DNA of 64,000 bases from Flaccisagitta enflata (lineage: Eukaryota > Chaetognatha > Sagittoidea > Aphragmophora): assembly GCA_965153355.1 (NCBI GenBank), contig OZ231126.1, forward strand, positions 74,958,001 through 75,022,000. The letters are read 5' to 3'. The notes beneath the pieces were generated by a model that saw only the letters and a program-made list of their open reading frames with translations, did not search any database and was not told the DNA's origin. Positions 35,097 through 46,739 of this stretch are shown piece after piece (within the stretch, counting starts at the first letter, position 1; each line of letters opens with the position of its first letter). A program made the translations under genes and the position numbers.

Positions 35097-35098
35097 TT
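34903..35098. repeat. (GGT)n(GAT)n microsatellite
   Basis: GGT to about 35036, then GAT to 35098. Confidence 0.98.
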
Positions 35099-35415
35099 GA
35101 TGTTCAAGTTCAAAAAAGCAAATGTCAATACAGATTCAAAAACGATCTAGGTTACGTCTATGATTAGACGTGGCTGTTTTTATTTTGAAAGGATAAAAAA
35201 ACTAAGCAAAACAAAGTATGATGGAATTTGTATAAATGCCGTTTTGCGAAGAGGATGTTTGCTACAGCCGAGGGAATTAGGTGTGGTCCTAATGGGGAGG
35301 GGGAAGGAGAGTTGGGGGGGGGGGGGAAGGGGGGGTCCTAGGTTGGGTAGTGCCGGGATCAAGGATTGAATCGATAAATTGAGCATTTTTGTTTTTTGTC
35401 GCCTTTGTAACTATT

Positions 35416-35536
<121 letters not shown>

Positions 35537-35919
35537 CACTCCTTCACCAAAACGACGTTTTTGCCTAGTTCCTTCCTATTTTCTGTCGTTTGAATTGTTA
35601 TCATTTTCATTTGCATATTTTGTCACTGCGTCATTTTTCATGTTAATGCTTTACTTTTCGTTTTATTCCATCTTTATCGTGTCTCATTCAGTCGGACACT
35701 TCTGTAAAGATTGAATTGTTGCTGCTGATGTTTTTGTGCTGTCGTACACTTCGATAATCAGGAAAAGAAATTTGGTTGACAAATAAACATTCTGGAAAAG
35801 GCACAATCCATAGTCGCGTCGTTGTCGTCATTGTCGTCATATTCGTGGTCGTCGTCGTTTTTGTTGTTGGTTTTCAAATTGTTCGAGACATGAATCCCAT
35901 GCTCTTTCTCGAAGAATCA

Positions 35920-35937
35920 TTATCGTCGTTGTTGTCG

Positions 35938-36016
<79 letters not shown>

Positions 36017-36030
36017 CGTTGTTGTTATTA
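35920..36030. repeat. (GTT)n microsatellite
   Basis: GTT with GTC interruptions; related GTTGTC runs extend from 35815 to 36150. Confidence 0.97.
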
Positions 36031-36344
36031 TTCATGGGATGGACGTGTCACAATCCGACATAGTTGTTGTCGTTGATGTTGTTGTTGTTGTTTTTGTTGT
36101 TATTATTGTTGTCGTTCATGAGATGGACGTGTCCGTCAAAGTTGTTGTTTTTTGTTACTGTTTTTGTTTTTTTTTTGTTTTGTTTTGTTTTTTTTTTGTT
36201 GATAATAATTTTCAAGAAATGAAATCTGCTTGACAAACAAATTTCCTGGACGAGTCACAATCAACGGTTTTCTGAAGACGATCGTAATTGTAGAAAATGA
36301 GGCAACCGCCGACTTGAGGAACCTGAAAGGGGCGACGATGGAGA

Positions 36345-36545
36345 GGGAAAAGAAGAAGGAGAAAAAAAAGAAAAAGAAAAAGAAAAAGAAAAAGGAAAAG
36401 GAAAAGGAAAAGGAAAAGGAAAAGGAAAAAGAAAGAAAAAGAAAATGAAAAAGAAAGAAAGGAGGTGAAGAAGATAAAAAAAAGAAAAAAAAAGAAAAAG
36501 AAGAACAAGAACAGGAACAAGAACAAAAAGAAAAATAAGAGGAAC
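36345..36545. repeat. A/G-rich simple repeat
   Basis: AAAGAAAAAGG and AAAAGGAA units for about 200 bp. Confidence 0.9.
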
Positions 36546-36739
36546 AATTAAAACAATAATAAGGAAAAACAGTAGAGGAGAAATAAAGACATGAAAGGTG
36601 GACCGGGAGGGAGAGGAGCGTTGGGAGAGGACAAGAAAGAGGCGGGGAAAAAGATGGAGGAAATTGAATGAAATCAACTTTTCTTTCCTTTAGAAACATT
36701 CATGAACTTGGTTGCGCAGGTGATACTGGATTATCAGTA

Positions 36740-38336
36740 CAGTGCGACTCATAAAAAAAGTTACAACTTTCAGTATAGTTTTACATAGATTAAATTCAAC
36801 CAATCTTATCATTATTCATGAGCATTTTAAAGAGCTTCAAAAAATGAACAATTTGCCACCAGTCCCATTGAATTTGATCAATTTGTTTGGATTTTACTAT
36901 CTTCGCCAAAAGAAACGCGACACTGTGGGAAAGATATGATTTAGTGACCATAGTCTGACAAAATTTGGCAACTGAAAGGGTTTGTATGTCAATTAGTTTT
37001 TTTTTATGAGAGATAAATCAGGCTGTGAGTCTAAATTGCAATTTCTGAAGCATTTCTTCATTAACAGATTTGATAACCTTTACTCATATGTCCACAGTTT
37101 TTACCACCTATGATTTTTAAAACATGTCTACTTTTTTGCTTGCCATTTCCAAACGGTTTGAGCTACAGAACCCAGATTGCGCTTATCTTTTAGATTTTTC
37201 GATGTAGATTAGTTTGCTTTTTTGGAAAAAGTATTTAGCTTTTCCAGAAGCTGAGATAATCAAAGTTAAACTTACGTGAAATTTTTTCTATTTTTTTTTC
37301 ATAATTTTTTATCAATTCTGAAAATGACTATTTCCCTTCTTCTGCTTGCCATTTCTAAACGCTTAAAGATACAGTTACCAGATTGGACTCATTTTGTAGA
37401 TCTTTTGGAGTATATTAATTTGTTTTTTTACAAAAGTTTCTAGCTTCTCTAGAAGTCAAAATATTCAAGGTAGAAGGTGTCGCGTTTCTTTTGGCGAAGA
37501 TAGTATGTTGAAATGAAGACAAATGTATGAAAACCTACGTGGGAAAACAACAGATTTTCTGTTATAGTTTTTAAAGGACAAATTTTACAAAAACTATTGT
37601 AACCAATCGAGGTAGTAACTCCAATAACAGCTCAAATGACAGATTTTTTGAAGGGCTTTCTCAATGTCATTGATTTTGATAGGTTTTTTCTTGATTTGAA
37701 CCTTTTATAAATGACAAAAAAAAAGAATTTTTTCATCACTTAAATTTGAAAAATTATTGATCTTTTTTTCCTCTTAAAATATCCATGTTTGAATAAAAAA
37801 AGTGAATAAAATCAGTGACCGTTTGAAAGATCTTCGAAAGATCTTTCATTCTAGACCAATCCCAACCTCCTAGCTTTGCTCATTTGGAAATGACATTGGT
37901 TTGAAGTTAAATGGGTACATTTTGATGTTGCCCCTTTTCAAACTTAAATATAAATACTCTTCAGTCTTTTCTTTACTGCGTCTGAACAAATTGAGCTAGA
38001 AATGCGAGATTGGCGGCAAATGAAAGCTCTTTTAGATATCTTTTAAATGATCTATGATTTCAATTGATTTCTTGCAGTGCTAATAACAAATATTAAATAT
38101 AAAAGGTCCCTTATTTATATTTTTTGAAGAATTTACAGTTCAGACACAGATCCTGGAACCATTATCTTCTTTTTATCATAAATTCTAAAATAATTGATGA
38201 AAACTCATGGGATTTGTGACATTCGCCTCATTTGATGACACTCTTTCCATTTCTCACAAAAAAAGAATTGATAAATCATTTTTTTCACCATAAATATCTT
38301 TGAGAACAGCTGTAACCTTTTTTATGGTTCGCAGTG
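36740..38336. mobile_element. Tc1/mariner-like element, non-autonomous, with nested insertion
   Basis: The ends CAGTGCGACTCATAAAAAAA and (reverse) CACTGCGAACCATAAAAAAG are flanked by TA. It is 1,597 bp including a 607-bp nested element. No transposase frame. Confidence 0.82.
36897..37503. mobile_element. Nested Tc1/mariner-like MITE
   Basis: The ends CTATCTTCGCCAAAAGAAAC and (reverse) the same sequence are perfect over about 30 bp, flanked by TA, and lie inside the element at 36740-38336. The interior has two diverged direct copies (GCTTGCCATTTC…) of about 230 bp. Confidence 0.88.
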
Positions 38337-38761
38337 TATGTGTTCCAATGCGAAGGTGAATGCTGAGTTTTTACCGCCTGTTTTCGCCACAAACTCATTC
38401 TTTAAGAACATAAAATAGGCACAGTGGGGTTGCAGGGCGGTGCAGTGTGATCTCTGAGGGGAAATATCGTCGATGAGTAGGCACGGTGATGGCAGCGGTG
38501 TTGATGGCAGCGATAGAACTATTGGTTGACCGATGAAGGTTGTTGAGGGCATTAGTGGTTGTTTGTGGTGGTAGTATTAATGGGACAATGGTGGTTGTTA
38601 ATGGTGGTAGTATCGGTGGACTGATGGTGGATGTTGGATAGGCGGAGCCTAGTACATTTTGAAATGGTTTCCGAATCTCCAATCTGGAGTGGTCTTGGCC
38701 GGGGAGCAAATGGAAGGGAAATCGAGATGGTTACAAATGGCAGAACCAAAATTCAAAACTC

Positions 38762-38954
<193 letters not shown>

Positions 38955-39221
38955 ACATGCAGCTGCAGATCAAGGGAGATACGGATAAAAAATCCGACAG
39001 TCCAGACCAGACAGACCAGACAGACCAGACAGACCAGTAATCAGTCAGTGTGAAAGTAAACTGATGGGAAATGATTTGAGGGAAGAAGTGGAGAACTAGA
39101 AGTGGGAGGGGGAGGAAGAGGAGGAGGAGGAAGAGGAAGAGGAGGAAACGGATCTCATTTGTATTTCCCGGAATCTCATGAATCAGATTTGGAAGAGTGA
39201 TCTCTTTTTGATCGGAGATGG

Positions 39222-39225
<4 letters not shown>

Positions 39226-39295
<70 letters not shown>
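39226..39295. repeat. (CT)n microsatellite
   Basis: Perfect CT run. GGGAACTCTC and GGGAATTCTC occur on each side, suggesting a small duplication. Confidence 0.97.
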
Positions 39296-39298
<3 letters not shown>

Positions 39299-40477
39299 TT
39301 CAGCCTCATCTTTTAGATTTGATCAAGGATGGGAATTCTCTTTCTCTCTCACTTTACCTTTTCTCACTCATTAACTTCCTTTCGGTTACTTTTCTCTCTC
39401 CTGTTTCTTCATCTCTTCCTCCATCTCTTTATTTCCCCTCCTCCTCCTGTTTCCCCCTTCTCTGATCTATTGACTTCTTATCTAACCACTCATGAATCTT
39501 CCATTTCATTGGATAAATTCACCTGAAAAGGACAGACAAACAAAACAGACATACAGTGATACAGACTGAAAGAAAGATCCTCAAAGGAAGACATAAGACA
39601 TATCAGACCCATGTCAGCTAACAGGATATATATCCTCTTCATTGATAAGCTTTCACTCAAAGACCATCGAGCATCACATTTACACTTTTTATTTTTTATA
39701 AGAACGTCAATTCTTTTCTGAAGCCTTCAAAAGAGATAGAGATAGCTACTAGTAAAATAACTACAATGTTCTTAATTTTTGAGTGATTTTAAGGCTTGAT
39801 GTTCTTGTAAAGGTCATTTCCACAATAAACCGGCCCTGCTGAAATTCATGATGTTACAGGTAGAAATATTGTTTTTATTATGCTAATCCCTTTTTTTCAT
39901 AATAAAAACTGTTTTGACACATTACTTGGGATTCAGTCCTTAGTTAATATCTTTCATACTTAAAATTTTGATAGGCTATATTGCAAAAAATATGCCAAAA
40001 TCACCCCCTTTTTTATGTCACACTGATGTCACACTCAAAACCACAATGAAAAAGATATAAAAAAATCATAAGGCCTACCTAACTATGGGTCATTTTTGTT
40101 CAATTGCAATTCCTAAAGAAGAATTAAAGATTGTATGGTCACCAGTTGTCATTTACTATAGACAAATTTCATTTTTGATTGATTTGTCCAAAATGATGAT
40201 TAATTTGATTTTGACACATAGTAATATACTATGCTTTTTATGGCAACATTTTAGGTATTATGGAAAATTTCTTTTTTCCCCCTTTAATACAGACATAACC
40301 CAAGTTACATGCAAAAATTCAGACCTTAATGTCAATTCTAGCTGGAGATATTGATTTTTGAAAAGAGCGACCTAAAATGTTAACACCCTGTTACTCTTAT
40401 GTTACTCTGATTATGATAAAAATTAACATAGTTGAGCACATTTTAAAGATTAGATTAATTTTTTTCATCTGGTATAA

Positions 40478-43322
40478 AATCAAATCAAATCAAATCAAGC
40501 AGTTTATTTCCCCATGAGACTTGTACCAATTGAAAGATTTGGGATTCTATGCTATGGGGGAGGACCATACTTTAGCCCGTGACATCCTAGCTCATTGTAG
40601 TTACTAAATTCTTCTCCAAATTTTTGGTGGGCTAGCTCTCGGTGGCCCTCATTCTTATGTGACTGTCTTATGTTTCAGTACAAAAATACAGAAGTACAAA
40701 CGACAAAAAAAAAAAAAAAAAGACGGAATAGCTCAAACGCACGAGTACGTTTATCAGAACAACCAATACTAAACTAAGGCAAGATCCAGTATGGTATCTG
40801 TTACCATGAAACAATTGGAAAACTGGGGTCTGAGATCGGTATGGTATTTTCTACCATGCAACAATGATTAGACTATCGCCATCGAACGTCCTTGAACACC
40901 ATGTGGAGCGCGTGGCGATTCTTTAATTATTCCCTCAGACTTTTCAACGAGCGAGTGACGAATCCGATGTCGTGGTTGCAGTATTCACTAATTGTCAAGG
41001 CTGACAAGGAGAATCCCCAACTCCAAGTTTATTCAAGAATGATTTAAGAATGGACTGATTCAAGAATGGATTGCTTTTCGATTTACGTTACCGATGCAAA
41101 GCTGCGCAGGGCATGTTATACCCATTGCAGGGAATAGTGTGTCCTCACGGACGCCCATCTCAATTGAGACGAGGGAAAATGTGATAGCCCATGAGTCAGA
41201 CTCAGGGGCCGTCTTTTTTGTAGGAACGCATAGTTATGTTTACTTTTTGTGTTTAACAGTAAAAGTAAAAAACAAATGAAATAAAATTGGAAATTTGTCC
41301 CTAACAAACCTGACCTAGCAAACCTAACTAACCCTAACCTTTTCTAGCTTTCAGAGCTAAAGAAATCAAGAGTGGTGGCTTTTGTCTTTACACCTGGGGT
41401 TATTGCAATCGCTTTTATGATCATATCTATTGAGAATTGATTTTTTTATGCTTCTTTTAAAGAAAGGTTTTTGTTCAATTTTTCTCAAGTCAGTTGAAGT
41501 ATTGTTCCAAAATTCTGGTCCTTTACAGCTAAAGCTACTCAAGGCTGCCCTGGATTTGCAATTAGGCTTTTTGAAATCCATTGGGTTTTGGGTACGTCCT
41601 CTGAGGTTGTAATCAAGGCTCAAATTATTTAAGAAGCCACTGATCTTTGAGGGTGCTCTATGGTAGTAACAGTCGTGTGCTAAGGTAAGACATTGTTGCT
41701 CATAGAGATCACTAAACTTAAGGAGCCCAAGTTTCTTCATTCTCGGCTCGGTGTGGGCAGAGAAGAATGACTTTGTTATTGTCCTTATTGCCCTTTTCTG
41801 AATGGCTACTATACGCTTGCTATTCTGAGCATTACAGCCTCCCCAAACGGGGAGCCCATACATGATGTGTGGCTGGATGAATGAGTGATAAAGGATTTTA
41901 AGTGAAGATGGGGGTAAGAGATTTTTTACACGATTTAAGACGCCGTTGTTGCGTGATATTTTGTTTGCAACATTTGTGCAGTGCTTTTCCCAATTGAGGG
42001 TACCATCAATTGTCATACCAAGGAATGGAGCGTCATCACTCATAACTAGGATTTCACCATCAAGAAAAATGCGGATTTGTTCATGATTCAGTGGTAATGA
42101 TTTCCGTCGAAAAGTTACTGCCTTGGTTTTTTTTGGATTTAGTTTGAGTTGGTTAGCTTTGAAATAATCACTTATTCCTACCAATTCCTCATTCAGTTTA
42201 GCTGCTATTTCTTCTAAGTTATTGCCCTTTATGAGTAAGTTTGTGTCATCTGCAAAGATTACACATTCAAGATCCGTAACTGAAGGTAAATCATTTATAT
42301 AGAGCAGAAAGAGCAACGGCCCTAGGATACTACCCTGGGGGACCCCAGTTTTCAGCGGGAGGCGGGAACTTTTGCATCCGTTAAGTTCAACAAATTGTGA
42401 GCGGTTATTAAGGTACGAGTCAAACCACATGAGGGCCGTCCCACGGATGCCATAATGGTCCAATTTAGAAAGAAGTATCTGATGATTTAGGGTATCAAAA
42501 GCCCCACTGAGGTCACAAAATATACCAATTGCAAAGTTACCAGATTCAATGGTTTCTTCTATATTTTTAATAAAATCTAGTGTGGCATGGGTCGTGTTGT
42601 GACCAGACCTAAACCCATACTGTGATCCGAAGAGAATTTCATAGCGGACCAGAAACTCAAATACTTTATTGTAAATTAGGCGTTCTATGATTTTTGAGAA
42701 TACTGGCAAGAGGGATATGGGTCTATAATTTTCATACATTTGCTTGTCTCCTTTGAGTTTGTAAACTGGAATAACTCGGGCAATTTTACCACTTTCAGGG
42801 AAAATTCCTGTGTTTTGGGAGCAGTTAACCAGGTGCGCAAGCACAGGGGCCATGATATCAACATCACTGAGTACAATGTTTTGTTGGAAGCCAGATGAGT
42901 CAGTACTAGTTTTTTTAGTAAAATTTTTGCACACTTCTATTATGTCATTTTGGGTAACATCATTAAAAAGGAGAGAATTGACATTCCTACGACTGTGTTT
43001 TGACAAAAAATGCCCGGGCCCGTGAGTTGGTTTACCAACGCTTTTGTTAGTTTCAGTCCCAATTGTCGAGTAGTAAGCATTGAAGTTTTCAGAGTTTGTT
43101 TGGGAATCATCTATTATATTGCCCTGGTAGTGAAACTCAGTTGGAATGTCTTCTTTATTGTTCATTTTGCTTGTTGCTTTTTTGATAATGTTCCAATGTT
43201 TTTTTATATTGCCATAGTTATCTTCTATTTGGTGTCTAATATGGTCTCTCTCAGCTTTACGTGTCTTTTTTACTATTTCATTTCTCAACTTCTTGTAATC
43301 ATCAAATTCTGAGTACAGGGCT
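40478..43322 (-). mobile_element. Non-LTR retrotransposon (5'-truncated LINE)
   Basis: Minus-strand element with an RT frame of 640 codons. An untranslated tail of about 900 bp ends in a short tandem GATTT repeat at 40478-40497, as seen in several CR1/RTE-type LINEs. It lacks its endonuclease half and begins abruptly within the frame near 43322, typical of 5' truncation on insertion. Confidence 0.8.
41366..43288 (-). CDS. LINE reverse transcriptase (ORF2 C-terminal part)
   Basis: A continuous frame of 640 codons. Visible in order: ENYRPISLLPVFSKIIERL (RT entry, about residue 187), FCDLSGAFDTLNH (motif A with catalytic Asp, about 259), GVPQGSILGPLLFLLYINDL (motif B, about 317), CVIFADDTNLL (motif C with FADD, about 345). 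Then comes the CR1/jockey-type C-terminus with QKRAIRTI and a Cys-containing end (CNNPRCKDKSHH). RT copies element RNA into DNA at the target site. The endonuclease is absent, so this copy cannot move by itself, but the open frame suggests a recent insertion. The frame stays open upstream of the Met to the truncation point. Confidence 0.9.
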   Translation of the reverse strand: MRNEIVKKTRKAERDHIRHQIEDNYGNIKKHWNIIKKATSKMNNKEDIPTEFHYQGNIIDDSQTNSENFNAYYSTIGTETNKSVGKPTHGPGHFLSKHSRRNVNSLLFNDVTQNDIIEVCKNFTKKTSTDSSGFQQNIVLSDVDIMAPVLAHLVNCSQNTGIFPESGKIARVIPVYKLKGDKQMYENYRPISLLPVFSKIIERLIYNKVFEFLVRYEILFGSQYGFRSGHNTTHATLDFIKNIEETIESGNFAIGIFCDLSGAFDTLNHQILLSKLDHYGIRGTALMWFDSYLNNRSQFVELNGCKSSRLPLKTGVPQGSILGPLLFLLYINDLPSVTDLECVIFADDTNLLIKGNNLEEIAAKLNEELVGISDYFKANQLKLNPKKTKAVTFRRKSLPLNHEQIRIFLDGEILVMSDDAPFLGMTIDGTLNWEKHCTNVANKISRNNGVLNRVKNLLPPSSLKILYHSFIQPHIMYGLPVWGGCNAQNSKRIVAIQKRAIRTITKSFFSAHTEPRMKKLGLLKFSDLYEQQCLTLAHDCYYHRAPSKISGFLNNLSLDYNLRGRTQNPMDFKKPNCKSRAALSSFSCKGPEFWNNTSTDLRKIEQKPFFKRSIKKSILNRYDHKSDCNNPRCKDKSHHS

Positions 43323-43429
43323 CAAATTTCAAGCTATTAGGTGCAACTAATTTTGACATTTTTATCAATGTTAACGAATTCCGTCGCCTGATTTCCGCCA
43401 GTCTAGTTTATTGTGGAAATTGCCTCAAC

Positions 43430-43800
43430 TAGGTTCTTATAAAAAAAAGAAAGTGTAGAGGACAAAAGATCAATACGTCAAAAAAGAAAAGAAAAAACGA
43501 CACTCCAGGCCCTCTTTCTACAGTCAGTATCCACACGCTCAGCACATACCCGGCGTATGCCACACTGGATACCTCATATATCCACACACTCAACTCATGC
43601 TCACACAGGCCATACACCACACCATGAACACACCACACTCACGCCACGCTATGCAGCTTACACCCACATACTCATCCCAAACCACATTTGACACGCCGTT
43701 TCCTCACTTAATAACGTCTAGAACCATACACCACGCCCTCACTTTACACGCCATATCTACATGTTCAACAACCCACATGCATTCCATTTCCGCACTTGAC
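43430..43800. repeat. CACACC/CATAC-rich degenerate repeat
   Basis: Loose units of the type ACACCACACTCACGCCACGC between the MITE and the lectin exon. Confidence 0.6.
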
Positions 43801-43806
43801 ACCCAC

Positions 43807-44250
43807 CTGTCGACTGATCGGTTGAGAGTCAAAGTCGATCATTTCTCCGTCTGACTCCCATCGCCACATTTCCGATCGTTTGTTGGACGACGTAGATCTG
43901 CCTCCCGTTAATGTCGACGCGGATCTGCCCGTCGACGTAAATTCGCGATTTTCGACTCTTCTTCTTCCTAGCCGTCCTCCTAAAGCCGCTTCGATGGAAG
44001 ATTCGCCGCGTCGACGAGAAGCCGCGTCGTCGGCGGTTGCCACCGCCGCTGCTGCGCCGACAGTCGAGCTGCGTCGGCGTAAGTCGGAACTGTCACCGCG
44101 TCGACGCACGTCGACAGTCAAGCTGCGTCGACGCGCCCCGAGCCACCACGACTCGGTTGACATCCAGTGACGCATTTGAGAAATGAGGAAAGAGTTTTCC
44201 GGTTGGGATCGAGGCTCTGCCAACCGGCCGCCCTCAGACTCGCAGTATTT
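43807..44250 (-). CDS. Lectin gene exon 6 (lectin domain with long insertion)
   Basis: A 444-bp exon, phase 0, acceptor TTCACACAG and donor CGACAG|GTGGGT. It begins KYCESEGGRLAEPRSQPENS and FLISQMRHW, then WWLGA, all standard lectin-fold elements. About 100 residues rich in Arg, Ser, Ala and Thr follow (RRRSLTVDVRRRGDSSDL, SRRRGESSIEAALGG). Then WRWESDGEMIDFDSQP resumes the fold (W-W-DG type). In usual domains WIG and W-W-DG are about 10-12 residues apart. The insertion is made of CGTCGACG-containing repeats. Confidence 0.85.
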
Positions 44251-44992
44251 CTGTGTGAATTTGAAAAAAGAACAAAAAAAAAAAAAAAAAAGGAGTATAA
44301 GTTCACAATAGATTGAAAGGAGGCGTGCGATGGAAGTTATTAAACAACAATGAAAACCAACCCGCCATTCCAAGTTTCCCCACAATTCTTATCTATCAAA
44401 GTTTTTTTTTCAAACTGTCAATGTTTTACATTTGCTTCAACCGAGACACGATTGTCAACTTGTCAAGGCAACTCTAAAGGGAATTGTCAATTGTTGTGTT
44501 TTTTTTTAAATCTGAATCTTTTTGTGGAAAAATGTTGATACATAACTAACATTGGATAAGGATATTAATCCATGAAAGGGGCAGATGGAATGCAACAGCA
44601 TACGGGTGCGATGAACATATTTGTTGCAGAACTGATATGCACGAGGTTGTTGGTTTTAAAGGATTTGCTGACCCTAGATGCTGAGGTGATATGCTGAAAT
44701 GACAAGTAACTGATTCGATAATCCACTCATTGGAGTAACATAAAATGGCAGTGGAGGCAAACGTAATCCACAAGAAAGCAGTAGTAGGAGGATATCTAGT
44801 AGAGGAAAAGATGGACGAGAGAAAGAAGGGGAACACAAGGGGGCGCATGAAAAAGAATTGAAGGAGAGAAAACTGGAAAAGTGTTTGCTTTCACCGTCCG
44901 GTAGAAAAAACGGCAGTTTTTTTTCTTTCGGTATAAAGGTGTGAGCTTGTTAGTCTGTGAGAAAAAAAGGCAAGAAAAAAAACCAAGGGCAA
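44251..44992. other. Lectin gene intron, nothing recognised
   Basis: Contains T-runs and mixed sequence. No element ends or exons. Confidence 0.35.
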
Positions 44993-45250
<258 letters not shown>

Positions 45251-45298
45251 AAAAAAGAAAAAAAAAAGCGCAAGAGTAACAGTTTGACCATGCAAAGA

Positions 45299-45526
45299 GA
45301 AACAAGTGACGCGGGGTCACAATCTATAACGTAGCGGACGGGTACGCGGGTGGGCAGGGGCATACAACCCCTATGGCCCTATGCTCATACAAACAGACAA
45401 TCGTAAACGCGGCATCAAAAATGCGCGTTATCATCTTTCACTCGGTCATCATGGACGGACCAAGGGACCAACGGACCGACAGAGGGACAACGCCTCTGAT
45501 TGAGTTGCGAGTCCGCAACTAAAAAA
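45299..45526 (-). mobile_element. Family A element A11
   Basis: On the minus strand AGTTGCGGACTCGCAACTC, GGTC/CGGTCC repeats, inner GTCCGCTAC, then the hairpin GTGAC-CCCGC-GTCAC and TTGTTT. The 3' hairpin differs in sequence from GGCCG…CGGCC but keeps pairing. Confidence 0.7.
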
Positions 45527-45596
45527 GATGCTGAAAGCGTGAAGAAAGCAGGAGAAAAAAAGAAAGAAAAAGAAATGAAAACTGTACAAGAGGAAG

Positions 45597-45840
45597 AAAC
45601 AAGTGACACAGGGTCACAATATCGTTGCGGACGGTTGAGCAGGGGCACACAACCCCCATTCATGCCCTCTCTCATCCCATGCTAACCCACTCACAAACAA
45701 TCATGACTGAAGCATCATAAAAGCGCGTATTCACACTTATCGACCCGCTCACCATGGAACAACGGTTCAACAGACTGACAGACCGATTGGCCAACGGACG
45801 GACAAAGCCTCTTATACAGTTGCTTGTCTGCAACTGAAAA
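45597..45840 (-). mobile_element. Family A element A12
   Basis: On the minus strand CAGTTGCAGACAAGCAACTG, GTCCGTTGG repeats, inner GTCCGCAAC, and hairpin GTGAC-CCTGT-GTCAC. Confidence 0.7.
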
Positions 45841-45889
45841 GTTGTTGAGCGTGACAGTGACCAAGGAGGACAGACGAATGGATGAATGT

Positions 45890-46230
45890 AAAAAACCTTT
45901 AGAGAGACCGAGCTGATAGCGGCACAGGGACACAAACAGACCCAAACTGAAAGACAGACAGCGTTGTTGAGTGTGCCAGTGGTGTAGTAGGGCAGATTGA
46001 GAGACGGATAAACCTACAGATAGACAGAGTTGACAGTGGTGAAAAGACACAGACACAGACACACAACCAGATAGACATACCGACAGATAGACAGACAGAT
46101 AGACAGACAGAAAGACGGACATAGTTGTTGAGCGTGACAGTGGCGGAGAGACACAGACAGACACAAACAGACAAGACAGAAAGACAGACAGACAGACAGA
46201 CAAACAGAGAGACAGTCGTTGAGCGTGACA
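45890..46230. repeat. GACAGACA-rich array with a repeated GTTGAGCGTGACAGTGG word
   Basis: Imperfect units of about 100 bp, each with GTTGTTGAG-GTG-CAGTGG and AGACAGACAGA runs. Confidence 0.75.
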
Positions 46231-46237
46231 CGTTTTT

Positions 46238-46469
46238 AGTCGCTGGCTAAGCGAATCTATAAGAGGCTGTGTCCGTAGGTATGTAGGTATGTAGGTAACG
46301 CGAAATTTTGGCTAACGCGAAATCGACTGAAATAGCGATATCTGAGCGTTTCGGCCCCTGCCCTGCCACATTACAGCCCCAGCCCATCCACACTAGCCCC
46401 TGCCCACCCGTATTACTGCCCCTGCCCACCCGCCAGCGACTACTTATCGGCCGTGTATCCGGCCTTGTT
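46238..46469 (+). mobile_element. Family A element A13
   Basis: After five T's, AGTCGCTGGCTAAGCGAATC. The inner 3' word GCCAGCGACT matches it at 10 of 10 positions although the word is unusual. Then GGCCG-TGTATC-CGGCC and TTGTTTTTTT. Confidence 0.8.
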
Positions 46470-46585
46470 TTTTTATCACAGGTGAAATAAATGGCAACTG
46501 TTCAACCGTCAAAGAACTCGCTGAGTTTTATCGACTGAAACCAGGTTACATCTAGAATCCGAAATTGGGGCTCTGGCTTTCCTTG

Positions 46586-46731
46586 TGGTCCAAGGAAACA
46601 AGACCAGAGACACGACCAATCTGTAGTCGCCCGGTGGGCAGGGGCAGCAATAAGTGTTGGAAGGAACTGTAGTATGAGTGGGCACGGGGCAGGTCTTACA
46701 GAGTTGCTAAGCAAGTGACTTCTGACTAAAA
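46586..46731 (-). mobile_element. Family A element A14, degenerate
   Basis: AAACAAGACCAGAGACACGA and GTAGTCGCCCGGTGGGCAGG at one side, GCAAGTGACTTCTGACTAAAAA at the other. Decayed pairing. Confidence 0.5.
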
Positions 46732-46739
46732 ACAATCAT

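Larger units (their letters stand above)
39811..43425. mobile_element. MITE family M1, second copy, interrupted by a LINE
   Basis: 39811-40477 and 43323-43425 are the two parts. The ends AGGTCATTTCCACAATAAAC and (reverse) AGGCAATTTCCACAATAAAC are inverted. The interior aligns in opposite orientation with the copy at 2561-3363 (for example GTTAACACC and TTTCAAGCT blocks). The break falls at the LINE. Confidence 0.75.

Noticed and set aside
36685-36720. Possible next PIEZO exon after a CTTTAG acceptor
   Set aside because: In phase with exon H it reads INIHELGCAG, which does not match the expected Trp-containing PIEZO segment, and a transposon starts 20 bp later.
43880-44170. Plus-strand frame of 96 codons
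   Set aside because: It is antisense to lectin exon 6, whose minus-strand frame has splice sites, matching phase and lectin motifs.
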